Source: Flavihumibacter fluvii
GTDB lineage: Bacteria; Bacteroidota; Bacteroidia; Chitinophagales; Chitinophagaceae
NCBI RefSeq assembly: GCF_018595675.2
Contig: NZ_CP092333.1
Span: 1,822,001 to 1,886,000 of the forward strand
Direction of reading: 5' to 3'
DNA length: 64,000 bases
Made by a program: the position numbers and the translations under genes. The notes beneath the pieces are model-generated. The model was not told the origin of the DNA. It did no database searches and saw only the letters and a program-made list of their open reading frames with translations. Shown piece by piece: positions 8,799-17,599 of the stretch; within the stretch, counting starts at the first letter, position 1, and each line of letters begins with the position of its first letter.

Positions 8799-9356
8799 TT
8801 ATGCTTCCGGAGGCTGGAAGGCGGCAGACAATGTTCTATCAGGAATAGAACTGTCCGCCTGGTAAAAATCGGGGCGGTAGAAGTCGCCTGTAATGGCTAT
8901 TGAAAAATCTGCGGGAACAACATGATACTCTGCACTAAAGGATTTCTGAAAAGCATCCTGGGAAGTAGTGGATTTTTTGCTGCCATTGTTGTCGTTCACG
9001 CCGTTGACCACATTTAAATAATTGTGTTTGGCCATCCCCAGTTTTGTCTTTTCCGTATTGGGGATACACATCAGGTAAAGGGTGTCATTGCTCAGTTTCC
9101 GCTTTACGTAGTTATAATGGGTGCCATTCACTTCCATTTCACCGTTTACCCTTTCGTAGTCTTTCCAATTGGTGGAATATGGCAGCGGGTAAGGGATTTT
9201 AACCTCAACAAGTTGGGCATCGCTATATTCCCCATTATCAATCTGTACGATGAAACGACTGTTTGCTTTATGCTGCAGGTATGCAAACATGGCAGGATAG
9301 CCCGCCAAATTAAAGCCATGAATAATCAATAAGAGTATCGCAATCGATTTCTTCAA
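8799..9356 (-). CDS. Hypothetical single-pass or secreted protein, probable TTG start
   Basis: Protein of about 185 residues that I do not recognise. It begins with a hydrophobic stretch (KKSIAILLLIIHGF, then AGYPAMFAYL) that looks like a signal anchor, followed by a soluble, probably periplasmic region rich in beta-type segments (YSDAQLVEVKIPYPLPYS, then GTHYNYVKRKL). The open frame extends upstream to 9584, but that part crosses the terminator at 9424-9461 and the end of the cold-shock gene, so it is not coding. No ATG precedes the hydrophobic segment; a TTG at 9356 is the best start, and the next ATG (9290) would lose the anchor. A TATATTTA box lies just upstream. Confidence 0.55.
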   Translation of the reverse strand: MKKSIAILLLIIHGFNLAGYPAMFAYLQHKANSRFIVQIDNGEYSDAQLVEVKIPYPLPYSTNWKDYERVNGEMEVNGTHYNYVKRKLSNDTLYLMCIPNTEKTKLGMAKHNYLNVVNGVNDNNGSKKSTTSQDAFQKSFSAEYHVVPADFSIAITGDFYRPDFYQADSSIPDRTLSAAFQPPEA

Positions 9357-9423
9357 TCCAGAAGTTTTGGTCGCTAAATATATCGTTTTCTTTGAAACAA
9401 CGACCCGCCGCCGGTAAAAATGC

Positions 9424-9461
9424 AAAAAAAAAGCGGGCCGGGGAATACACCCGGACCGCTT
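9424..9461 (-). terminator. Rho-independent terminator after the cold-shock gene
   Basis: On the minus strand a 10-bp GC-rich stem with one mismatch (arms at 9433-9442 and 9450-9459, 7-nt loop) is followed by nine T. It begins about 26 bases past the stop of the cold-shock gene. Confidence 0.85.
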
Positions 9462-9486
9462 CCAATCGATTATTGATACAGTTACA

Positions 9487-10011
9487 TCATTCCGCTGCAG
9501 GGGGTTCCGCCTTGGGGGCCTCAGGTTTAGGTACCTCCACTTTGGGCACTTCCACTTTTGGGGCCTTCCGCACATTCGTTGCACTTGGGCCTTTAGGTCC
9601 CATCTGTACTTCGAAATTTACTTTATCATTTTCATTGATTCGCTCAGTGAGTTGATTCACGTGCACGAAAACACTTTCCTGGGTCTGTAAATCTTTAATA
9701 AAACCAAATCCTTTGGTCTCATTGAAAAAACTTACCACACCGGTCCGGATCAGGTCTTCTGGTTCACCAGGCAATTGCTTTGGCACACCAATTTGCATCT
9801 CTTCCGCCCTGAAGGTTTTCATCCGTTTCGGATCTGGTGGCGTTGATGAAATGTTGCCATTTTCATCAATGTAAGCCATCATTTCTTCCAGGGTTTTGCC
9901 TTTCTTAGCATTCGCTTTACGCTCTTCCATTTTCTCTGCCTTATCTTGCCGCTGCTTAGAACGTTTTTTTTCTTTTTCCTTTTTACCAAAGGTTTCCTGC
10001 GATTTAGCCAT
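9487..10011 (-). CDS. Cold-shock domain protein with charged tails
   Basis: Single-stranded nucleic-acid-binding protein of 174 residues. The cold-shock domain spans about residues 88-150 with both RNA-binding motifs visible (KGFGFI at 100-105 and VFVH at 114-117). The N-terminal 45 residues are very lysine/glutamate rich and the C-terminus is a repetitive KVEVPKVEVPKPEAPKAE tail, so the protein is more than twice the length of a plain Csp. This domain order is common in Bacteroidota. A good terminator follows. It is transcribed alone, divergent from the Gfo/Idh/MocA gene; the 236-base spacer (10012-10247) shows no further gene and no clear TAnnTTTG box. Confidence 0.9.
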   Translation of the reverse strand: MAKSQETFGKKEKEKKRSKQRQDKAEKMEERKANAKKGKTLEEMMAYIDENGNISSTPPDPKRMKTFRAEEMQIGVPKQLPGEPEDLIRTGVVSFFNETKGFGFIKDLQTQESVFVHVNQLTERINENDKVNFEVQMGPKGPSATNVRKAPKVEVPKVEVPKPEAPKAEPPAAE

Positions 10012-10247
10012 CTTTTTGCTGAATTGATTTGTATGTAAAGGTCAGGTATTACCGGCAATTTTTTGGAAATACTAATTTTCCGGGCGTACAATTCCCTGGA
10101 ATGCAGATTCAGCGGCACTTTAGGCTTTCGGCAACCGGTTCTGAAAGGCCCTTATTTACCTGATCCGCCATTATTTGGTGATTGGATTAGAAAAAATCTA
10201 ACAGATATAATGGATATTTAATCAATCCATAAATAGAATCCAGGTTC

Positions 10248-11246
10248 ATGTCAACAACAAAAGTTATCAGGTGGGGGATCATCGGTGCCGGCCGGATCGC
10301 AAGGGTATTTGTAAAAGACTTTCCCTTCGTGCAGAATGCCCAACTTATTGCCATTGCTTCCCGCGATAAAGCTAAAGCCGCCGGATTTGCTGCTGAATAT
10401 AATATTCCCCAGGCCCTCGATTACGAGGAATTGTATAACAGTCCGGATATTGATGCCGTATATATTGCCACTACCCATAATGCCCATTTTGAACAGGCAC
10501 TGGCCTGCATCAAACATGGCAAAGGTGTGCTCTGCGAAAAACCGATCACGGTACATCCACGGGAACTGGAAATCCTGGTCAGTGCAGCTGCTGAATATAA
10601 AGTTTTTTTAATGGAAGCGCTTTGGTCCTGCTTCATGCCATCCCTGGCAAAAGCAAGGGAATGGATCAGTTCGGGCCGGATCGGTTCACTCAAAATTATA
10701 CAGGCCGATTTCTCTTACCCCGCCGTGAAAAATGATGAAGCGCGCTCGTTCAATCCAAAGCTTGGCGGAGGGGCCTTACTGGATATAGGCATATATCCCA
10801 TCGCTGTATGTTCCCGCTTTACTGATGGAAAACCTAAGCAGGTTAAAGCCCATGGTGTACTGGCGCACACGGGTGTTGATGAAACGGTTGGGTTGTTACT
10901 GGATTACGGTCCTGTTACAGCGATCTTAACCGCATCTATCGCGACCAGGATGAGCAATACTTTTTTCCTTTATGGCGAAACGGGGAGTATTGAAATGAAG
11001 GAATTCTGGAAGACAAAAATTTGCCGACTGTATGATGCAGAACATAACCTGCTGGAAACCTACGAAGATGGCCGGGAGCAACACGGGTTCGCTTACCAGG
11101 TGCAGGATGCTACCGATGCCATGCTGGCCGGGAAACTGCAAAGTGCGGTCATTCCCTGGTCCAGCAGCCTGGAATGGCAGGAGACAATGATGGAAGTTCG
11201 CCGGCAGATCAATATGCATTTGCCCAATGATGAGGGCTATCAGTAA
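10248..11246 (+). CDS. Gfo/Idh/MocA family oxidoreductase
   Basis: NAD(P)-dependent dehydrogenase of 332 residues, probably acting on a sugar or polyol. The Rossmann motif GIIGAGRIA is at residues 10-18 and the signature CEKPITVHPRE lies near residue 95. The second half is the alpha/beta domain of the GFO/IDH/MocA superfamily, with GGGALLDIGIYPIA as its landmark. It resembles the trans-dihydrobenzenediol/1,5-anhydro-D-fructose reductase-like branch, but no exact substrate can be claimed. The 3' end overlaps the convergent aminotransferase gene by seven bases. Confidence 0.9.
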   Translation: MSTTKVIRWGIIGAGRIARVFVKDFPFVQNAQLIAIASRDKAKAAGFAAEYNIPQALDYEELYNSPDIDAVYIATTHNAHFEQALACIKHGKGVLCEKPITVHPRELEILVSAAAEYKVFLMEALWSCFMPSLAKAREWISSGRIGSLKIIQADFSYPAVKNDEARSFNPKLGGGALLDIGIYPIAVCSRFTDGKPKQVKAHGVLAHTGVDETVGLLLDYGPVTAILTASIATRMSNTFFLYGETGSIEMKEFWKTKICRLYDAEHNLLETYEDGREQHGFAYQVQDATDAMLAGKLQSAVIPWSSSLEWQETMMEVRRQINMHLPNDEGYQ

Positions 11247-12073
11247 TCGGCAAACACCTGGTGTAATAATCCTTCACTGAGCAACCGGGTAAGTTCACCT
11301 GGTTCACCCGGCCCTATCTTTTGGCCATCAATTGCGATTACAGGGGTGATGTGTTTGGTCGTACTGGTAATGAAGGCTTCCCGGGACTGTGCCAGGTCGG
11401 CTACCGTGATATCTTTTTCTGCCACCGGCAAAAATTTACCGGCTATCTCCAACACTTTTTTCCGGGTGATGCCCCAGAGTAATTTTTCCCGGGTGGTTTG
11501 CAATTCACCCTTATTGTTGATGATGAAAAAATTGGCACGCGGGCATTCCCGCACTACGCCTTCTGATTTATACAATACATCATTTGCCTGGTTTTGCCGG
11601 ATGGTGGGTTGCAACCAGATCGCCATCAGGTAATCAATGGTTTTCACCCTGGGCAGCTGGCGCTGAAAGGGATAGGTCATTAGTTCTATTCCTGGCGGCA
11701 AACCGCGGTTGAGTGTGACAGGCGTTTGCGTGACCACTAAATTGGGGTTTGCAAGGGAATAACCATCGGGGGAATACCCACCGGTGAGGGTTAGCCGAAC
11801 GCCCGATTCAGGAAGGTCATTTTTTTCCAGGAGCATTTGTACCTGCCCCGTTAGTAGCCCGGTTGTGAGCCCTTTATCCAATCGCATTTCCTTAGCTGAA
11901 AATAAAAACCGTTCCAGGTGATCGTCCAGGAATACCGGTTTCCCACCCACTACTTTAAAAAAATCAAAAATACCATAGCCTCTCTGGAGGGACAGGTCAT
12001 TCACCCCAATGGCAGCAGTTGCTATTGGAACCAGTTGTCCGTTGATCAAACAAAATTGCGCGCTACTGTTCAT
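11240..12073 (-). CDS. Class IV aminotransferase (D-amino-acid or branched-chain type)
   Basis: PLP-dependent enzyme of 277 residues. The PLP lysine is probably Lys144 in KTIDYL, and the C-terminal half has the family segments GITRKKVLEIA and EAFITSTTKHITPV, like D-alanine aminotransferase, 4-amino-4-deoxychorismate lyase and IlvE proteins. The family branches are hard to separate by eye, and no biosynthetic neighbour helps. Its stop overlaps the convergent oxidoreductase by seven bases. The preceding glycosidase gene ends only ten bases from this start, so the two are probably co-transcribed. Confidence 0.87.
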   Translation of the reverse strand: MNSSAQFCLINGQLVPIATAAIGVNDLSLQRGYGIFDFFKVVGGKPVFLDDHLERFLFSAKEMRLDKGLTTGLLTGQVQMLLEKNDLPESGVRLTLTGGYSPDGYSLANPNLVVTQTPVTLNRGLPPGIELMTYPFQRQLPRVKTIDYLMAIWLQPTIRQNQANDVLYKSEGVVRECPRANFFIINNKGELQTTREKLLWGITRKKVLEIAGKFLPVAEKDITVADLAQSREAFITSTTKHITPVIAIDGQKIGPGEPGELTRLLSEGLLHQVFADY

Positions 12074-12082
12074 GGTTGCAGG

Positions 12083-14689
12083 TTAATGCCTGGGGTGAAG
12101 TAATTTGGCCACAAGTCCGGTCCAGCCTGTCTGGTGTGATGCTCCTACGCCCCTGCCGCTATCGCCATGAAAATATTCATAGAATAAAATATAGTCCCGG
12201 AAATAAGGATCTTTTTGGAGTATTTCAGATGCACCATTCACCGGCCTGTTACCATTTTCATCCGTCCTGAATATTTTTAATAAGCGTCTCGATAATTCCT
12301 CCGCCACTTCGTCAAGTGTCATGAATTTTTGTGAGCCGCTGGGGTATTCCACTTTAAGTGCTTCGCCGTAATAATAATGATACCGTTGCAGCGATTCGAT
12401 CAGCAGGTAATTCAATGGGAACCAGATAGGCCCCCGCCAGTTGGAATTGCCGCCGAACATACTGCTGTCTGATTCTGCCGGCAGGTAACTAACGCTGAAA
12501 CTATTGCCTTCCATATGAATAACGAAAGGATCTTTTTCATGGAATTTGCTCAGTGCACGAACGCCATAGTCGCTCAGGAACTCGGTTTCATCCAGCACTT
12601 TCTGCAGGATGGCCACCAGTTTATCGGAGCGGATCAGCGATAATAAATGCTTTGAATCGGTCAGTGTATCGCTCCATTCTGAAATGATGGAGGAATAGGA
12701 TGATTTATGTTTAAGGAACCATTCCAGCCTTTGTACAAATTCAGGGATCTGTTCAAACAGGCTATGGTCAATGACTTCCACCGCAAAAAGCGGAATCAGT
12801 CCAACCATTGACCGCACCCTGAGTTTCAGTTCAGAGCCATCGGGTTTTTTCAATACATCGTAAAAGAACTGGTCCTGTTCATCCCACAAGCCGGCATCTT
12901 TTTCACCGAAACTGTTCATGGCTTTGGCGATGTATACAAAGTGCTCGAAGAATTTGGTGGCCATATCTGCATAAACATGGTTGTGTGCAGCCAGTTCAAG
13001 CGAAATCCGCAGCAGGTTGAGGCAATACATGGCCATCCAGCTGGTGCCATCGCTTTGTTCAAGATGGCCACCACCAGGCAGTGGCGCACTGCGGTCGAAT
13101 ACGCCGATATTATCCAGCCCAAGGAATCCACCCTGGAATATGTTATTGCCATCCTGGTCTTTCCGGTTCACCCACCAGGTAAAATTGAGCAGGAGTTTGT
13201 GGTAACAGCTTTCCAGGAAAATAAGGTCGCCTTTACCCCCATTCATATTTTTATCGATCTCATAGACGCGCCAGGTGGCCCAGGCATGAACGGGTGGATT
13301 GACATCCCCCAGGTTCCACTCGTATGCAGGGAATTGACCGTTCGGGTGCATATACCATTCCTTGGTCAAAAGCAATAATTGGTTCTTGGCAAATCCCGCA
13401 TCCAGGTAAGCCAGCGGGATGCAGTGAAAAGCGAGGTCCCAGGCTGCATACCAGGGATATTCCCATTTATCGGGCATGGAAATGATGTCGGCATTATTGA
13501 GGTGGCTCCAGTCGTGGTTCCGGCCCCAGGCCCGGTGCCTGGGTGCTGGTTTGTTGGGGTCGCCTTTCATCCATTGTTCCACATCATAATAATAAAACTG
13601 CTTACTCCACAACATTCCGGCATAGGCCTGGCGCTGGATACGGCGATCTTCCTGTGACATCACCCCTCTTTGCAGGTCGGAATAAAACTCTTCATTTTCA
13701 TTCATCCGTTGCCAGAAGACCGCATCAAAATCGTGGAAGGGAAAATCCAGGGCTTCCTTGGATAACCTGAGTTGTATGGTAGTGGTTTGTCCGGCCCCTA
13801 CAGTGAGGTTATAATGGGCCGCAGCTTTCGTACCTGATTTGGATTTATTCAGGGTGGTCCTTTTCTTGTTTACAATGAAATCATTGATACCATCTTTTGC
13901 GATGGGTTGAATTCCCCGTTTGGCCTGGAAGCGTTTTTGGTTGGTTTCATTTTCACAGAATAACAGGTCGCAATTGCCATTGCAATACAGGTAATAGGCG
14001 CCTGTTTTCTGGTGGTGCAGGTGGATGGCATTGGATCCATCGGCTTCCATATTGGGCTTATAGCCATCTTCGCCCCATGACCAGGTATTCCGGAACCAGA
14101 TGGTGGGCAATAAGGAAATGGCGGCGCCTTCCTTATTCCTGTTGGCAACAGAAATCTTGATCAGGATATCCGTTGGACCGGCTTTGGCATATTCCAAAAA
14201 AATATCGAAGTATGCCCCGGTGTCGAAAATTCCGGTATCCATCAGCTCATATTCAGGTTCCTCGCGGCTCCGGCGGTCATTTTCCGCATACAACTGGTCA
14301 TATGGAAACGCTTTCTGCGGATACTTGTACAGCATTTTCATATAAGAATGTGACGGTGAGCTGTCGAGGTAATAATATAGCTCCTTTACGTCTTCACCGT
14401 GATTGCCACGCGGACCAGTTAAACCGAACAACCTTTCTTTCAGGAAAGGATCCTGCTTGTTCCACATGGCCAGGGCAAAACAGATATGCTGGCCTTCATC
14501 GGAAATGCCACCGATGCCATCTTCCCCCCAGCGGTAAGCATAACTGCGCGCCATATCATAGGTGACCGCTTCCCAGGTATTGGAATCCTCACTATAATCC
14601 TCCCTTACAGTGGCCCATTGGCGGTCTGATACATAGGGGCCCCATTTCTTCCATCCGGGATCAGTTAAACGCTGTTTTTCAACACTCAT
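12083..14689 (-). CDS. GH63-like (MGH1-type) glucosidase
   Basis: Large cytoplasmic-looking protein of about 868 residues without a signal peptide. It belongs to the glycoside hydrolase group related to mannosyl-oligosaccharide glucosidase (GH63, (alpha/alpha)6 barrel). Visible landmarks are YPWYAAWDLAFHCIPLAY, GHLEQSDGTSWMAMY, NSNWRGPIWFPLNYL and HQTGWTGLVAKLL, all characteristic of these clan GH-G enzymes. Bacterial members act on small alpha-glucosides such as glucosylglycerate or trehalose-like compounds; the exact substrate here is unknown. The start at 14689 (MSVEKQRL) is preferred over the ATG six codons upstream because homologues begin near this point. Confidence 0.82.
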   Translation of the reverse strand: MSVEKQRLTDPGWKKWGPYVSDRQWATVREDYSEDSNTWEAVTYDMARSYAYRWGEDGIGGISDEGQHICFALAMWNKQDPFLKERLFGLTGPRGNHGEDVKELYYYLDSSPSHSYMKMLYKYPQKAFPYDQLYAENDRRSREEPEYELMDTGIFDTGAYFDIFLEYAKAGPTDILIKISVANRNKEGAAISLLPTIWFRNTWSWGEDGYKPNMEADGSNAIHLHHQKTGAYYLYCNGNCDLLFCENETNQKRFQAKRGIQPIAKDGINDFIVNKKRTTLNKSKSGTKAAAHYNLTVGAGQTTTIQLRLSKEALDFPFHDFDAVFWQRMNENEEFYSDLQRGVMSQEDRRIQRQAYAGMLWSKQFYYYDVEQWMKGDPNKPAPRHRAWGRNHDWSHLNNADIISMPDKWEYPWYAAWDLAFHCIPLAYLDAGFAKNQLLLLTKEWYMHPNGQFPAYEWNLGDVNPPVHAWATWRVYEIDKNMNGGKGDLIFLESCYHKLLLNFTWWVNRKDQDGNNIFQGGFLGLDNIGVFDRSAPLPGGGHLEQSDGTSWMAMYCLNLLRISLELAAHNHVYADMATKFFEHFVYIAKAMNSFGEKDAGLWDEQDQFFYDVLKKPDGSELKLRVRSMVGLIPLFAVEVIDHSLFEQIPEFVQRLEWFLKHKSSYSSIISEWSDTLTDSKHLLSLIRSDKLVAILQKVLDETEFLSDYGVRALSKFHEKDPFVIHMEGNSFSVSYLPAESDSSMFGGNSNWRGPIWFPLNYLLIESLQRYHYYYGEALKVEYPSGSQKFMTLDEVAEELSRRLLKIFRTDENGNRPVNGASEILQKDPYFRDYILFYEYFHGDSGRGVGASHQTGWTGLVAKLLHPRH

Positions 14690-14794
14690 TAAGGCTGTTT
14701 TAATCAATTCAATTCCGGTAAAGATAAGAATCGCCGGTGTTCAGGATTATGGGAATAAATCAGTACCTTAACCATAAAACGATAAAGCTTCAGT

Positions 14795-15223
14795 ATGAAA
14801 AAAGTAGCAGACATTCTGGCCAGGAAACAACGCGACCTTATTAGTGTAGCCCCATCCCATACTGTTCTGGATGCCTTAAAGATCATGAGTGATAATAATA
14901 TCGGATCAATACTGGTGCAGGAAGACGACAAATACCTGGGTATTATGACCGAAAGGGATTATGCCAGGAAAGTGATCCTGAAAGGAAAATCCTCTACTGA
15001 TACCATTGTTGAAGAAATTATGTCTACCGACTTACCCCGGATCAGTCCGGATACCTCCATTGAGGAATGTATGCAATTGATGTCGGTGAATAATATCCGG
15101 TACCTGCCGGTCTTTAATGAACAGCAATTGATGGGTATTGTATCTGTAAATGATGTCATCAAAGCAGTGATTACCACACAGGCAGAAACGATTTCACATT
15201 TGCAGAGTTATATACATTCGTAG
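14795..15223 (+). CDS. CBS-domain pair protein
   Basis: Small soluble protein of 142 residues made almost entirely of two CBS motifs (about residues 8-65 and 72-130), the module that senses adenosine nucleotides or SAM. Landmarks are SDNNIGSILVQED, GIMTERDYARKVI and NIRYLPVFNEQQLMGIVSVNDVI. There is no attached enzyme or channel domain, so it probably acts as a stand-alone energy or ligand sensor. It is divergent from the GH63-like gene and convergent with the MutS2-like gene. A heptamer repeat starts four bases after its stop. Confidence 0.9.
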   Translation: MKKVADILARKQRDLISVAPSHTVLDALKIMSDNNIGSILVQEDDKYLGIMTERDYARKVILKGKSSTDTIVEEIMSTDLPRISPDTSIEECMQLMSVNNIRYLPVFNEQQLMGIVSVNDVIKAVITTQAETISHLQSYIHS

Positions 15224-15226
15224 GGG

Positions 15227-15254
15227 AACGGTAAACGGTAAACGGTGAACGGTG
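15227..15254. repeat. Heptanucleotide tandem repeat (AACGGTR)x4
   Basis: Four consecutive 7-base units, two of AACGGTA then two of AACGGTG, followed by a decayed unit. It fills the gap between two convergent genes and begins three bases after the CBS gene stop. A second four-unit heptamer array of different sequence occurs at 37214-37241. Confidence 0.9.
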
Positions 15255-15260
15255 AGCGGG

Positions 15261-17369
15261 TTATTCGGGGTTGACGATTTTTTCCTTAACGACCACCAGG
15301 TCTTTGATGTCGACCTGCATGGGCAGGAGGCCTATTTTTACGACCGCGCGCTTGCCCCGAATTTCAATCACTTCCCCTACCTGGTGATTCCTTTTCATTT
15401 TCACTTTAATCCCCACCTGGATATCACCGCCGATCTCATCAAATTTTGATTCGATCTTTTTCTGCAGTTTGTTCACCACCTTATGTTCATCCTTTTTGAA
15501 CAGCAGGTTGAACATTTCTTTCATGACCTTTTCCTTATCATCCGTTTTTTTCCATTCGATGAGGATCTGTTTCAGCTTGCGATCCATTTCCTTCAGGTAT
15601 TCGATCCGGTCTTCGGTGATCTTATTTTGCTGACGAAGCAACTCAACCTGCTGGAGATGCTTTTCCTTATCCATCACCTGTTCCATTTCTTTTTTCAGGC
15701 GTTCGTTTTCCTTCAGCAATTTGTTCAGTTCCTTTTCCTTTTTCTCCAGTTCACGAAGGTCCTGTTCCGTCCTGTTCAATAGTTTGTCCAGGCTGAAATG
15801 GTTTTCATCCACCAGTGCCCGTGCCCTGTTGATCAGTCTTTTATCGAGGCCGATTCTTTCTGCGATGGAGAATGTATAAGAACTGCCGGGTTTACCGATG
15901 ATGAGTTTATACATGGGCATTAAACTCATTTCGTCGAAGGCCATGGCCCCGTTGATGATGCCCGGTGTTTTATTGGCCATCACCTTGAGGTTCAGGTAGT
16001 GCGTAGTCACAATACCCATTGCATGTTTGCGGGCCAGTTCTTCCATGATCACTTCCGCGAAGGCACCACCCAGGTTGGGATCTGAACCACTTCCCAGTTC
16101 ATCGATAAAGAACAGCGTTTTACCATTCGCCGTTTCCATGAAATGTTTCATGTTCTTCAGGTGCGAACTGTAGGTGCTGAGTTCAAATTCCAGGCTTTGC
16201 GTATCGCCGATATGAATCATCAGTTGTTTGAAGATGCCGAATTGTGAGGATGGATGGACCGGGACCAGTAACCCGCTTTGGACCATCATCTGGGTAAGTC
16301 CGACGGTTTTCATGGTCACCGTTTTCCCGCCGGCATTAGGGCCGCTGATCACCAATATCCTGTTCTTGTCATCCAGCGTAAGGGATACCGGTATCGTGGG
16401 CTTTTCCAGCCGCTTATTGTAAATGTACAGCAGCGGGTGATAAGCATTTACCAGGTGTATATGGGCCTTATCCACCACAACCGGGTACTCGCCGTTATAA
16501 TCCTGTGCGAACCTGGCTTTTGCCCTGATAAAATCATATTCCCCGGTGATGGCCAGGTAGGTTTTCAGCAAGTCGGCATGGACCGAAAGTTTTGCAGTCA
16601 GTGCCCTTAGGATCCGGTACACTTCGCGGGTCTCCTCATTTTCCAGGGAATAGACCTCGTTATTAAGCTCAATGGTTTCTTCAGGTTCAATAAATGCAGT
16701 TTTCCGGGTATCACTTTCCCCGTGCAGGATGCCTTTGATCATTCTTTTCTGTTCAGCAAATACGGCTACGACACGACGGCCATTTAGGAAGGACTCTTCA
16801 ATATCCGCAAGGTATCCCTGCTTGTTCAGTTTTTGGATGACGCGTTCAAACATGCGGCGCAGGTCGGACCTCTTTTTGAAGAGGCTCATCCTGATTTTGC
16901 GCAGGTCCTCCGAAGCGTTATCCAGCACCACACCCTGTTCATCCACCACTTCGTTGATTAAGGTCTGGATGGCTTTTTCATAATAGGTGCCTTCAATAAC
17001 TGTGGCCAGACCGCCATACACCTGTCGCCTTTCCGTATCAAACCACCTGAAAATATTGGAAATGTTTTCAGCCAGTTTGCGGATATGCACCAATTGTTCA
17101 CCAGACATCACCGCGCCGGGAATACCCAGCAGTTTCAGGTCTTTCGAGAGGTTCAACACAAAATCATTCGGGAAATAAATGGCATGCTGCATTAACTGCC
17201 GGTACTCATGGGTCTGCCTTAATTCCAGCTCAATAAAAGATAGCCGGGTGTGTATACGGAGGTCCTTTGCCTTGAGCCGGGCAAATTCTGTTTTACAATG
17301 AGTTTCGAGCAGGGTCTTGATCTTTTCAAATTCAAGTTGAACGACCGCAGATTCAGGAAAAAGTTTCAT
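15261..17369 (-). CDS. MutS2-like ATPase lacking the Smr domain
   Basis: MutS-family ATPase of 702 residues. The Walker A motif GPNAGGKT is at about 343-350, Walker B (FFIDELGSGSDP) follows near residue 423, and a long lysine/glutamate-rich coiled coil occupies about 510-610. The C-terminus has the KOW-like segment (VGEVIEIRGKRAVVKIG) that precedes the Smr endonuclease domain in MutS2, but the protein stops right there, so the roughly 80-residue Smr domain is absent. MutS2 proteins act on recombination intermediates or collided ribosomes; without Smr the nuclease function would be missing. The stop is next to a tandem heptamer repeat. It is transcribed alone. Confidence 0.85.
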   Translation of the reverse strand: MKLFPESAVVQLEFEKIKTLLETHCKTEFARLKAKDLRIHTRLSFIELELRQTHEYRQLMQHAIYFPNDFVLNLSKDLKLLGIPGAVMSGEQLVHIRKLAENISNIFRWFDTERRQVYGGLATVIEGTYYEKAIQTLINEVVDEQGVVLDNASEDLRKIRMSLFKKRSDLRRMFERVIQKLNKQGYLADIEESFLNGRRVVAVFAEQKRMIKGILHGESDTRKTAFIEPEETIELNNEVYSLENEETREVYRILRALTAKLSVHADLLKTYLAITGEYDFIRAKARFAQDYNGEYPVVVDKAHIHLVNAYHPLLYIYNKRLEKPTIPVSLTLDDKNRILVISGPNAGGKTVTMKTVGLTQMMVQSGLLVPVHPSSQFGIFKQLMIHIGDTQSLEFELSTYSSHLKNMKHFMETANGKTLFFIDELGSGSDPNLGGAFAEVIMEELARKHAMGIVTTHYLNLKVMANKTPGIINGAMAFDEMSLMPMYKLIIGKPGSSYTFSIAERIGLDKRLINRARALVDENHFSLDKLLNRTEQDLRELEKKEKELNKLLKENERLKKEMEQVMDKEKHLQQVELLRQQNKITEDRIEYLKEMDRKLKQILIEWKKTDDKEKVMKEMFNLLFKKDEHKVVNKLQKKIESKFDEIGGDIQVGIKVKMKRNHQVGEVIEIRGKRAVVKIGLLPMQVDIKDLVVVKEKIVNPE

Positions 17370-17419
17370 ATGTTTTCAAACTAAAGGCACGAAAACGGGT
17401 TTTGCGCCGACCTGCAAAT

Positions 17420-17578
17420 TTAGTTTAAAATTTCCCACCCGGCGGTGGGCGGGGATTTTGGCAGTGTAAAACTGAATTCACTGCCAATTCCGGGTTCGGA
17501 ATGAATGGTCAGGCGATTGAATATCCGCAGTTTCCTTCTTTCGTACGCGTCCTCAAACACCTGTAGTTTGGACTGCAT
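17420..17578 (-). pseudogene. Remnant of a histidine-kinase C-terminus (52 codons)
   Basis: Short open frame on the minus strand between trhO and the MutS2-like gene. Residues 23-40 read LTIHSEPGIGSEFSFTLP, which closely matches the last strand pair of the HATPase_c domain of sensor kinases (usually SEPGxGSxFxFxLP). The N-, G1- and F-box parts of the domain are absent. The frame is the same as trhO and is separated from it only by the trhO stop plus eight codons. A GC-rich inverted repeat (CCCACC/GGTGGG, 17433-17448) lies inside its end. I read it as a leftover of a lost kinase gene; a functional micro-protein is less likely. Confidence 0.5.
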
Positions 17579-17599
17579 AAAATAGAAATCCGGCAGTAA

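Noticed and set aside
9357-9584. Upstream extension of the 8799-9356 gene
   Set aside because: The extension crosses a strong terminator and overlaps the end of the cold-shock gene in another frame.
10186-10200. Inverted repeat TTAGA-N5-TCTAA upstream of the first Gfo/Idh/MocA gene
   Set aside because: Short arms around an A run; easily arises by chance in AT-rich spacers.
16465-16480. TTATCCACC inside the MutS2-like gene, similar to a DnaA box
   Set aside because: One mismatch from the consensus and inside coding sequence with no partner site.
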